Below are positions 32,449 to 42,471 of a stretch of DNA of 64,000 nt, piece by piece. The stretch is from positions 37,902,066 through 37,966,065 of the forward strand of contig CAMGYJ010000006.1 in assembly GCA_946122785.1 (NCBI GenBank). The letters run 5' to 3'. Position 1 is the first letter of the stretch, and each line of letters opens with the position of its first letter. The notes under the pieces were generated by a model. It had not been told where the DNA came from. It made no database searches and was given only the letters and a program-made list of their open reading frames with translations. A program made the position numbers and the translations under genes. This stretch comes from Linum tenue. Lineage: Eukaryota > Streptophyta > Magnoliopsida > Malpighiales > Linaceae.

Positions 32449-32967
32449 ATGAAATAGAAAAATTAAATTACTCAGCCTCTCTCACGATGATTAAAGTAAT
32501 ATACTTTAATAAATTAAATTCCTTTTATTATTATAATTAAATAAAAAGAATATATTAATTTTGTTAGGTGATATATTTCAATGGTTAAAATTATGTATGT
32601 TAGATAAAAAATTTAATTGTATTAAAAAATTTAGTGAACCCTTCATATGAAATAAAGTAGGTTTTATTGATATAGAGGAAATGAAATCGGTATGTGGTGA
32701 AATTGTAAAATTTGATGAGGTGATAACAGGAGTCACATATGAAATAAAAATTGTATGTTATGGATGTGGATGGTCTTATTTTGGTTTAACAGGAGCATTG
32801 TTCACGTTGACTTACTAAATCAAAGATCCAAAATTGGCGAAGGAAAGATCGGATAGGGATTTCATGCATTCCTTGTGGTTGTCTAGTTCCTCAAAAATAT
32901 TTTAAAGACATCTTAGTGATGAAGGCATCCTAAGAAGGTCCATACCTGCTTGGGTATGATCACTAGG
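32449..32967. other. Noncoding stretch with one small unidentified frame
   Basis: AT-rich, shared with copy 1 up to 32652. A plus frame at about 32652-32818 (about 55 codons; starts V-G-F-I-D-I-E-E-M-K-S-V and includes Y-G-C-G-W-S-Y-F) has coding-like composition but no recognised family. Confidence 0.4.
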
Positions 32968-35290
32968 CCCGTGTTTTTTTCCAATTGTGATATTCCAAAC
33001 AGGTCTTTACCTTCTTTTTCGGTACTGATGAATGGTACCCTCTCGGGTTTTTCAATTCCTCTCGGGGACTCAGACAGGGAGATCCGTTGTCGCCTCTCTT
33101 GTTTGTTCTATGCACGGAGGGGTTTGCGGCCCTTCTTCGGAAGGCGATCTCGGAAAAGAAGTTGGAGGGGGTGAAAGTGGCTCCACGTGCTCCTAGGATC
33201 TCGCATTTGTTTTTCGCGGATGATTCCTATTTATTCCTGCGCGGTTCTCTTCAGGAGTGAGGGAATTTAATTGTGGTGCTGAATGAGTATGAGGAGTTGA
33301 GTGGGCAGCGGGTTAACCTGGAGAAGTCGGCAGTCTGTTTTAGTAAAAATGTTGCCTTGCCTGATTAGGAATTTTTGCGCGATTCTAGGGGTCGGTGCAG
33401 TAGGGGTCCATGATGAGTATCTGGGGTTACCCACTTTGATTGCTCGCTCCAAAATGGCGACATTCCGGTATTTAGAAGAGAAATTACTAGCGCGTTTGCA
33501 GGGGTGGAAGCAAAGGACATTGTCCTGGGCGGCAAAGGAGACTTTAATTAAGTCAATAGCTTTGGCCTTGCCCCTGCATGTCATGTCGTGTTTCCGGTTG
33601 CCCCTCTCTCTTTGTCGTCTTTTGGATAGACATGTGGCCCGGTTCTGGTGGGGAGCTGAGGAGGGCCAACCCAAGATTCGGTGGGTGTCCTAGCGTAACC
33701 TTTGCAGGAGTAAGCATGATGGGGGTTTGGGATTTCGCCGGTTTGAGCATTTTAACCAGGCTCTCTTAGCTAAGATTGGCTGGCGTATTCTCAACGAACC
33801 TCACTCCCTCCTTGCTCAGGTGTATAAAGGGAAGTACTTTCCTCAAGGAACTTTTCTGTATGCTACAGCTCATTCACGCCCTTCTTGGGGATGGCAGAGT
33901 ATCCTGTTTGGGAGCCAGTTATTGGAGGCATGTTTAAGATGGCAGATCGGCAATGGCCTTTCGGCCTCCCTTATCCACTCTAATTGGATTCCTGGGCTTC
34001 AGCTGGATCTCCCTTGCTATAATCCCCGGGTCCTGCCAGATGGGGGGGTCCCTTGGTGGCGGAGGTTATTTGGCAAGGGGAAGGGCGTTGGGCGGAGGAT
34101 AAGCTTAGTCAATGGTTTGACCCATCTACCTGTCGTGCCATTAAGGCTATATCCCACTTCCGAGGCAGAATATGGATGATAAACTGATCTGGCATAACAC
34201 TCCTGATGGGGTGTTCTCGGTTAAGACGACCTATCATTTGGCAGTTGAGCTAGATAGGAGGATGGGTGGGTGGCGGGCCTCGGTTAGTTGGATGGATAGG
34301 CAAAGCTGGATCCGGCTATGGGAAGCTAAGATTCTTCCTAAGTTGAAAGTCTTTGTCAGGCAAATTCTTCATCGGGCTCTGCCAACCACCGAGGCTCTCA
34401 TTGAAAAGAAGTTTCCTGTGTTGCCCCGGTGTCCGGTATGCTGGGATGGTCCCGAGACTATGGAGCACATGTTTCTTTACTGTCCGGTCGTGCGGGCTCT
34501 CTGGGACTACTCGGGATTGGATTATTTAGGGGAGGGTTTGCCTCGGCACACGTTTCCGTTGTTTCTTAAGCGGATGCTCGCCCTTGTCCATCACCCGTCG
34601 CTGTTTATGGCTGTGGTTGCCATCCTTTGGCGGATCTGGCGATCGCGGAACTGGGTTGTCTTTGAAGGCAAACAGTTTGGGATTCCAGCTTTAATGCGCC
34701 AATTACACAAGCAGTACGCGAAATGGGTGGGTCTGCCAGTTGACCATCCGCCGAGGATATCCTGCCCGATGGTTCAACCATGGACCCAAGTGGTTGATTC
34801 TCGACTGGTTTGCATGTGGGATGGGGCCACTAGGAGAGGGTCACACTCGGCTGGTGGGATGGTTCTTTTTTATCAGGGGTGGACGCTCCTTCGGGCTAAA
34901 GGTGTGCAATTTGCGCAAATTGATGAGCCACCGGTAGTGGAGTTGCTTGTGCTTCGGGAGGCTATCATCTGGTGTTTAGAGTGTGGCTTGTCCGAAGTTA
35001 GGTTCGAGGGTGATGCGAAGGTCATTATTGACAAGATTAATCAAGCCGACACGAGCGACAGTCACTTGGGGGCAGTCCTGGAAGAGATTTGTCAGTATTT
35101 TCGTGCCCATCCGGGGTTTAGTGTGCGGTTTGTAGGTCGGGAGAACATAGGATATCTCATTCGGTAGCTAGAAAAGCCCTCTCTTTGTACCCGACTGTAA
35201 ATCGTTTCTTTGATTTCAGGGCCTGGCTGCTATCCAGGATGTAACTATCTTTTTGATTGGATTAATATATGATATCTTTTGACAAAAAAT
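32968..35290 (+). mobile_element. 5'-truncated LINE (L1/RIL type)
   Basis: Only the 3' part of ORF2 is present: late reverse transcriptase, zf-RVT and RNase H, followed by a short A-rich end (GACAAAAAATG, about 35281-35290). Truncation at the 5' side is typical of LINE insertion. No clear target-site duplication was found. Confidence 0.85.
32980..35260 (+). pseudogene. LINE ORF2 remnant: RT end, zf-RVT, RNase H
   Basis: RT motifs are G-L-R-Q-G-D-P-L-S-P-L (about 33070-33100) and F-A-D-D-S (about 33213-33227). Then come Y-L-G-L-P-T-L, A-K-E-T-L-I-K-S-I and R-F-W-W-G. Stops interrupt at 33258, 33367 and 33691, and a frame change at about 34175. The zf-RVT domain (W-x-x-K-I-L-P-K-L-K-V-F, C-P-V-C-W-D-G-P-E-T-M-E-H-M-F-L-Y-C-P) and an RNase H fold (C-M-W-D-G, V-V-E-L-L-V-L-R-E-A-I, F-E-G-D-A-K) form an open 331-codon frame (34172-35167). 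A one-base shift near 35152 cuts off the normal end, which continues in the next frame as S-H-S-V-A-R-K-A-L. Confidence 0.9.
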
Positions 35291-35295
35291 GTGTG

Positions 35296-35480
35296 TTGAC
35301 AATGTCTACCTTTTGTAGGTCGAGATGATATTGGGGTTGCTCACAGTGCAGCGATGAAAGCCCTTAGTACTGTACCTTTCCGGCTTTGTTAGTTTTGATT
35401 TTTGGGCGCACTTACATTCTTTTTTAGACTTGGTAGTATATGTATTGATATCTTTTAGAATAGGACTGGTATGTTGGTAA
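35296..35480 (+). mobile_element. Very short LINE 3' end in tandem with the previous one
   Basis: Directly after the A-rich end, a plus frame reads F-V-G-R-D-D-I-G-V-A-H-S-A-A-M-K-A-L-S. This is the same RNase H terminus as in the upstream LINE (F-V-G-R-E-N-I-G). It is a separate, severely truncated copy. Confidence 0.7.
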
Positions 35481-35985
35481 GCAAACAAAATACTCGATCC
35501 CAATTAGTAATGTCAATGGTATCCAAGCTCGTCGATAACCTACCCGGCTTGATCAAGACAAATCAGGTAAACATTTTTGTTTTCATGTTTTGGTTTGGGT
35601 CTCGGTGAAACTCAAAATTTGACATCGCATGTTGGGTCCATTCTGGGCGAGACCTTTTGGATTGATCTTGATGAAAGAACTGAAGCAATAAGATTTAGAT
35701 TCAATGCCTTCTCTATATAATAATATAAGTAGGAGTGTGTGGTTTGCCCTTAGTAGACTTTTGAACGGTTGACACGTGAAACAACACAAAGACTTGAATG
35801 TGTAGCATATATTTTCCCTTCGACGATCAATCCAATGATGGGAAACTTTGAAAGTGATGAGAAAGGAGGTGCACAATCAAAGGATAGAGAATTCGTTACC
35901 CATAACGAGGGATGGATGCCTAGTATTATAGAATAGTGAGAGGCCGGTAGGGTTTCGCATGTCTGATCGACTTTCTGGCTCGTTA
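35481..35985. other. Noncoding stretch
   Basis: No gene, repeat or transposon end recognised. Confidence 0.5.
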
Positions 35986-35993
35986 GATAGATC

Positions 35994-36668
35994 TAGGGCT
36001 GGGAAAGTAGACCAGATCGTTTGAAAAATTATGGTCCAAACCTGACCGTACAGTTTGGTACGGATCGTAGACCGTTAAGTATGGAGTGTTCATGGTCTGT
36101 ATTATATGATGTTTTGATTTCTTGGTCTGGTCTGGTCTAGACCGCGGTTTACCGGACCAAACCGTGGACCCAGAAGACTTCTCAATATGTTTTAGCAACC
36201 CGCTCGACCACTCTCCCAATCCCCAAACGATACCCAAGTCTCAATCTTAATTTTAGGAATCCCATCCCCTCGTTCATTCACAACCACATCTTACTAGAGA
36301 GTAGAGACGATCATGTCTCCATAAGACATTATGTAAATGTTTATGACATTACGGTGCAGGTTGAGATGTTTTTACTTTATATTTTATTATTTACTGAGAT
36401 TTATGGTGTCAAAATTATCCATGCATGTAGGAATTTATGTTTTAAGGAAATAAAACATTTTTTTCTTGGCTATTAGTTCAATTTTTTGTGCGGTTGACTA
36501 ATTAAATTGTTTATTTTTCTTTCATTGTGGTCTATATGGACCAAACCGTACCGGACCAGACCGCATAGGCGTGATCTGGTATGTGGTCTATACTCTAACC
36601 TCTCGGTCTAGACCGTAAACCGCATATATGGTCCGGTCTGGACCAGACCTCACCGTTTTCTAGCCCTA
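35994..36668. mobile_element. Non-autonomous hAT-type element with subterminal GGTCTAGACC words
   Basis: The ends are TAGGGCTGG and its complement ...TCTAGCCCTA. The element is flanked by a perfect 8-bp duplication, GATAGATC (35986-35993 and 36669-36676). The 675-bp interior lacks a transposase. Both flanks are dense in GGTCTGGTCTAGACCG-type words, resembling the subterminal transposase-binding motifs of hAT elements. Confidence 0.92.
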
Positions 36669-36676
36669 GATAGATC

Positions 36677-37270
36677 AATGGACCACTAGGACAGCCACGT
36701 GTGCATTATGATTCCCACATACCCGACAAAACAACAAAGGCCATTATTCTTTTTTCCTGCAGGGACCACTCTACTTGGGGATGTGATATGTAAAACCCTA
36801 GTCTGCAAGGTGTTTGTTGCGGTTGAGGATTTTACTATCCGCGACTCAAAGGGGGAGGAATGTTGTCACCATATGCTCTTATCCCCTATGCGAGTCAGGT
36901 TATCTCCTCTAATCATGTGCCCATATATGCCAACTGGACGACTCACTCCCTTAACGTCTAAGGTCGAGACAAGTGAGTTAAGCAGTGCTTCAGTTGGTTC
37001 TAGCCTTGAGGTGACCCCTATAGAGTACCAATGTCTTTGTCCAATACCTTCCATATTTGCACATATAGCAACTAGAGTGGATTGGGTTGGAACCGTTCGG
37101 GTTGAGTCACTAATTGCTCTTGTTCAAACCAGATCTCATGCTTAATTCAAAAACAATGTCGAGTATGGGTTTGGCTACTACCCTAAATGCAACCAGAGAG
37201 TAGAATGATGTCTTTTGATCCCTAATCCTTAATTTTAGTATTAGATGATGTTTTGTATGAATAATTACTA
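36677..37270. other. Unassigned stretch
   Basis: A 148-codon plus frame (36699-37145) is open but I recognise no motif. The part around V-F-V-A-V-E-D-F-T-I-R-D-S-K-G-E-E has coding-like composition, so it may be a gene or retroelement remnant. Confidence 0.35.
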
Positions 37271-37289
37271 TGGTGAATGCACAATTTTG

Positions 37290-38445
37290 TGGTTGTTATT
37301 AGTCTTGTGGCAATACAATATAGTCAACCCACAATTGATTGGTCAAAAATGTGGGAGACATATCTACCCAAACCTCCTCCTAGTCCTAATCCCATAGTGT
37401 TGGTCAAGGAGGTGAGCGACCTTGTAACTTTCCAAACCCGAAAGGCAAACATAAATTTGACCAAATCGTTCAAAATCAACTCGAAGCTCTGAGCCCACAT
37501 CTTTCACCTCATTCAAAGACTACTCCTTGCCATCTATCTCTTGCGTTACCATCAGATAGTCTGATTCCACTACCCTAGAGAGGAAATGGAATCTTTCAGC
37601 AACCTGAGCTCCAAACCTTATCGCCTCGACTTCTACCAAAATCATTGACTACTGGATCCTTGTTCTTTTACTGCCATAAGGAAAAAATTCCTTTTGGATC
37701 TCTAACTACCACCCCAAAGCATGTCCTTGTTCATCAAACCATTTTCATACTTTGCTCATAATTTCTTATTCTTTCACTTTTTCTTATTCCACATCTGACT
37801 GTTACGTTCTACCAGATAAACCAAAGGGTTACCAAAAATTTGGCAAATTTTTTTGTTGACGTCATTTTCCAGAACTGAGCAGATTCATTCCTCACATGTA
37901 TGTTCCTCGATTCTTTAAAACATATGGGATAGTGGACTTGGTCTCCAAACCCTCTGCACTAAATTGCAATCTTTAAAGTTATGTACTTATGCTTCTTCAA
38001 TACCACGAAATGGGCATTCATCACAACCTTTATGGATCTTTTTCACGATGTTACTCCCAGTTGGGAGTATGTTATTTATCCATCGTGATCCAAATCCCTT
38101 CACATTCAGTGAGATTGTCAAATTTGATATTCTCTCTAGTTTACTAGGTGTATCTTTCACCCATTTTTCCCTCTCTACTCATTTGTAATTTATGATAGGC
38201 TTATTTGACAGTGTATTCTCCCTTCCTTTCCAAACTCCACACCCTTCTTATCTTCCACGGTTTGTTTCGTAATAAGGATACTTAGGATATGCCGTCGATC
38301 ATGTGTGTTGAAAGTGTTATGGATCAGTCCTTGTTTCCAGGATCTAGTCTCTACATCCATTAGCTCATAGACTAAGGTGATTGTGCCCACGATCTTCATA
38401 AAGAGAGATTAATTTGTGGCCCTCTATTGTTGGCACCCACCTATT
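37290..38445 (-). pseudogene. LINE-A: zf-RVT tail and RNase H
   Basis: On the minus strand, frames broken by many stops read V-V-R-D-P-K-G-I-F, then V-N-D-F-G-R-x-E-A-I-R-F-G-A-Q-V-A-E-R-F-H-F-L-S-R-V-V-E across shifts. This is the C-terminal RNase H (RVT_3) of plant LINE ORF2. It is older and more decayed than the LINE at 50990-56375. Confidence 0.7.
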
Positions 38446-38449
38446 CTGT

Positions 38450-39859
38450 TGACACGCTAAAACACAACACCTAACAATGGCCAAATGTAACCAATGAAAG
38501 GGACTACAGTATTGTGGCACAAGTAATAAATATCGAATCCACGGGTCTCTAGAGTTACTATTACTCAGCTTCAGTTCATTATCTAGCAAACTAGATTAAG
38601 GATTGATTTACTAAACTACTCTACTAATTACAAGTTGGAAACTCACTTAGGTATGATTCCCCTTAGGCTCCTCAATTAGGTCCAAGTTGCAATTACCTTT
38701 GGTTGATCTACTATTGATTAAACCGTGGAAGATCCTAAATTAGCTTGGAATCTCTTAAACTGACCAAGCCCTCTTAGACAAAATACCCGGCAGGCGACTA
38801 GCCTTCACCGGGATAGACTGCTAAGGCGATTCACACAGATCTCCACTACTGGAATGAATTCCAGTACAAAGCAGTGAATTGACTGACTCTCGCACAACCA
38901 TTTCACCACTATCAATCAAGGAAGCTCTCTTAACCTAATCAGATTCTATCTATCATAGGTTAAAGCAGAAATCAAGAGAATTTGATCAAGATTCAATTGA
39001 CTCAATAAATCATGCCTCAATTGATTATAATCAAACAATATAGCATCCAAAACTTCATGCAAGAAATATCCTAACACATGGAACTAGGGTTCCTCAAAAC
39101 CTAAGTGAAGGGAAGTTACTCCATTGAGAAGAGAGAGACTGCAGAAATCTGATCTAGATCTTCAATCTCCATCTCCAAGCTTGATTCCCGAGCTCCAATG
39201 GCGAAGAAATCCTCCAAAATAGCTCCAAGAATGTTCCCAAGTCGCTCTCTCTCTAGGGTTCGTCCCTTGGGTGTTTAGGAACCAAAACCTAGCTATCCCT
39301 TTCCTTTGGCTTGAATCTGCCTCAAAAACCCGATTATGGGCAAAACACGATCGAGGACACGACCTTGTTTTACTTTTGACCGCCCGTGTTTTGCCTCCAT
39401 CAGCCCTCACGACACGCCCTCGGCAGTAAAAACACTAGCGGGTGCCAGATAAAACACGGCCATGTTTTTAGGGTAGTCTGCACGTGTTTTTACTGCCGAA
39501 CTTGTTCCCCTATATTCAATGCTTCGTTTCTCCCTCGTCCGGACTCCGAATCAGTCGCCGTTTGATCCCAGACGTTTGTAGTCTCGTCCTATTTCTTTTA
39601 ATGACAAGCTTGCATGATTATTTTTCCATAAAGTGAGGTAGAAATCCATTCTTCTTCAGGTAATGCCAAGTTTCTTCTCCCGAATCGCCAATTGATCTCT
39701 GATTGACTTGAAACTTGCGCCTATGCTTCACTTTATGTGCTAGGACCTAAAATGTGACAAAAGAACAAAACCTAGCATAAAATAGGCCAAAGAAGCGATA
39801 ATGAAAATGTAAACAATCAAGAAACAAAGGGGAAAACATGTGCAAATATCGAGTCATCA
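38450..39859 (-). repeat. 3' LTR (left) of non-autonomous member 2
   Basis: 1410 bp. Contains the AAAACACGGCC word cluster listed separately. Confidence 0.9.
39345..39490 (-). repeat. Palindrome-word cluster with AAAACACGGCC words (member 2, left LTR)
   Basis: AAAACACGGCCATGTTTT at 39451-39468, plus AAAACACGATCG, CCCGTGTTTT and CACGTGTTTT half-words. The block occupies the position of the CCACACGGCCGTGTGG block in member 1. Confidence 0.8.
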
Positions 39860-41115
39860 AATCCCCCCACACTTAACCGTTTGCTTGTCCCCAAGCAAAC
39901 CTGACTCAAACCAATGCAACTCTCCGGACCTTTATAGCAACATGCCACCCCAATCATTGGTAGAGGATTTCCTATGTCATTTAGCAACTTACAAGGTCAA
40001 CCGACGCACAAGACACCTCCTAGCTTCTTCTGCAAGAACTCTAGTCTCGAGTCGGCATCATGGCAAATAGTGATCAGAGGACAAATGAATCGTGGACAAA
40101 TGGACTCTCAAAAACATAAAGATCATGGATTCACTTTTTTAAGGTGCTCTATTTTCTTCTTGAAGATGGTTGGAACCCCTTTTTTCTTTTCTTTTTTTGT
40201 TGTTATTTTTTTTTTGCAAGGGTCCCAACGTGTTTTTGTTTCTCCAAAAAACGGGTCTCCCATCTAGTAAAAGGTTTTGAGGGAGCCCAGCTCTTACCGG
40301 CCATGCCAGGAGGAGCTCTTACCGGCCATGTCAGGAGTAGATGTCTCGATCCTCGTGCGGAGAAAGAAATGTAAGGGGGATGGAGGTAGTAGGTGGAAGT
40401 TGGGAGCGGATTCCCGTCTCGCCTTACACACTTTCACCGCTTCCCGCACGGGAGACGTTATTTTAAAAGCACATTTTAGAGGACCTTTTTTTCAAAACAT
40501 GGTACAAGAGTCCATGAAAGGTAGAGAGTCCACAATACCTTACAATTCAAGGATCCTAAGATCACTAATTCACACAATCAACCAACACAATATGAAGAAG
40601 AAATGAGACTTCTTAAATGCATCAACATCCTCCATAGTGCTATACTACCTCCTAGGTAGCATATTACTATAAAGACTGTCAATTCAAAGTATACTGAGCA
40701 GGCAATTGAAAGGAACACGTGCTTGGAGTCCTCAAATCAAAATTTGGACAGTGGACTTGGCTCCAAGCACACAAAAACAACCAAACATTCACACGCAAAC
40801 ATAATGGAAAATCCCCCCACACTTAAGCACGACATTGTCCTCAATGGAGGATAGATAAGGAGGGTAGAATGAAGTTACCAGATCAAGTGTGAATGATGGT
40901 GAATGGGGCAGGCGGTGCATTCCAGGAGGAAAGTAGAGAAAGAGCAGTCGAAACACAAACACCACACAAAATCTCACAAAGGTTGAGTTATTGACACTAA
41001 AATCAAAGAACAAAACTGAATCAACCGAGGAGAAATAGGGAAAGAAATGCAAACCGACTGGTTGGGTTGCCTCCCAACAAGCGCTTCTTACACAACGTGA
41101 GCCGGACGTTGGATC
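39860..41115 (-). other. 3' internal region of member 2, noncoding
   Basis: Contains the polypurine tract (39860-39880), a 25-bp tandem duplication of GCTCTTACCGGCCATG near 40290-40340, the CCCCCACACTTAAGC tract near 40815 and the GTTGCCTCCCAACAAGCGC signature near 41066. No plausible gene. Confidence 0.7.
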
Positions 41116-42333
41116 CTAAGCTTTGGTCCATGCTAGAACCTCTTTGAAGTTGATGTTCTCATCTATGAGGTGGAGTCTCAAGTCACGAGCAGGTGGTGTG
41201 GCAGGTGATGAAGGCTCCTGCACTTGATGCAGCTGAAGTCTCCACCCTCGATACCTCTTCTTCGTTTCTTCTCTTGTCTCATTGCCCCAAACCAAATATA
41301 ACCGTATCGACTGACCACCATCGCATCCACCAAGAGGGACCGATGTCAATGTGACCTTGTTCTGGCAAAGAGACACTGCAAATGGGTCCTTGCTAAGCAT
41401 TTCCTCGAAGTTTGGTGGGGATATTACTTGTATTATAGGGCCAGTGCAAGCCTCTTCCACCTCAACTTCATCCTCAGCCTGGACACCACTCGCTTCTTCA
41501 ACCCCCCTTCCTTCTTCAAAATGTGGTCTCTCTTCTTGGAAAAGATCAAGAACTACCTCTTCTTTGCTTTCTTTCTCATCCTCCACAACTTCTTTCCTCA
41601 CTCTTTCTCTCTCTTCTTCTTCCATAACGGATTGGAGAGCAAGTCGCCATGCAAGGTTCTCAATAAGTTCAGCTTCCATCTCCTCGCTCGGGCCATACAT
41701 GTCAGAGCGGAAATGGGGAAAGTTGTGATCTACCACCTGAGGATACACTTGATCATGATTATCATGGGAGCTTTATGTGACAACTTCTGTATGCTCCTCA
41801 ACATCCTCATGATTGCCTTCTTCTCTCTCCTCCTCTACTTGTATGGCAGCATAAAGGTTGTCTTGGTAAAACTGTGAACAAGCTTTCTCAATGACCTCTA
41901 TGTGCTTCTTTATGCTCCGAAGGGTATCCTCTGTTTCACGGGGAAAGGAGAAGTCAGTTTGGGCAATGGTCTGGATATGAGGATCCATCTCGGGAAAGGA
42001 TCTCTCAGGTACTCGAGCAATCTGCTCCACGAGAAGCCTCAAGTGATAGTTTGGATCTGGCTGTGGAGTGTAGCATGGCTCTGCCGGATGGCCCGTGAGG
42101 GCTGTGGCTATATCAAGATCTGATGGCCCTTCTGGTTGTGGGAGGAATTCTTCTTGATAAGGAGGTTGTTCTTGATATGCCCAAGGGTCTGATTGTTCTC
42201 CGTAGTAAGGGGGTTGGTACTGAAACCCAAATCCATAGTCTTCTCCTCCTTGATTGCTCCAGGAAGTCTCGGGGTAATACCACTCGGGTGGTGGTGGATA
42301 CCCCAACTGGTTGGAGAAGCCATTAGGATCCAT
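41116..42333 (-). pseudogene. Single ORF of the non-autonomous LTR family, one in-frame stop
   Basis: The ATG at 42333 opens a frame that reaches 41116 (406 codons) with one interruption, TAA at 41773-41775, directly after E-V-V-T. Member 1 reads Glu at the matching codon. Domain order matches 27294-28482: Pro/Tyr/Gln-rich N-terminus (M-D-P-N-G-F-S-N-Q-L-G-Y-P-P-P-P), coiled coil (I-K-K-H-I-E-V-I-E-K-A), Glu-rich middle, and the C-terminal blocks P-P-N-F-E-E-M-L-S-K-D-P-F-A-V-S-L-C and L-R-L-H-L-I-D-E-N-I-N-F-K-E-V-L. The frame is otherwise kept despite many substitutions, which suggests it was constrained until recently. Confidence 0.78.
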
Positions 42334-42447
42334 GATTCAGATCTGCACCAACAAAAACACCCGAGTGAAAAGCAAGGGTGGAAAAGAAGTACAACAGAAA
42401 GAAAAGCTAAATTAATGAACTTTTGCCTTTCCTAATAATCTAGAAAG

Positions 42448-42465
42448 TCCCTGGCAACGGCACCA
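42448..42465 (-). other. Primer-binding site for tRNA-Asp (member 2)
   Basis: Plus strand TCCCTGGCAACGGCACCA matches the tRNA-Asp 3' end with two changes. Both are C/G to T/A, as expected from methylated-cytosine decay. Confidence 0.85.
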
Positions 42466-42471
42466 AAAACT

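Larger units (their letters stand above)
21747..32652. repeat. Segmental duplication, copy 2 (with later insertions)
   Basis: This matches 1883-5416 at very high identity once the LTR element at 24543-30002 (plus one 5-bp duplication) and the Harbinger-like element at 30340-32263 are removed. Homology ends at 32652 only because copy 1 is cut there by the gypsy LTR, so the true extent may be larger. Confidence 0.9.

Noticed and set aside
1883..32652. The two duplicated blocks as LTRs of one giant element
   Set aside because: The blocks contain complete unrelated insertions with their own target-site duplications, and neither block has TG/CA ends, a primer site or a polypurine tract at its edges.
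41351..41877. Plus-strand Ser- and Phe-rich frames opposite the non-autonomous ORF
   Set aside because: They are complements of the Glu-rich and Lys-rich minus-strand ORF, and the matching frames in the other copy are not conserved.
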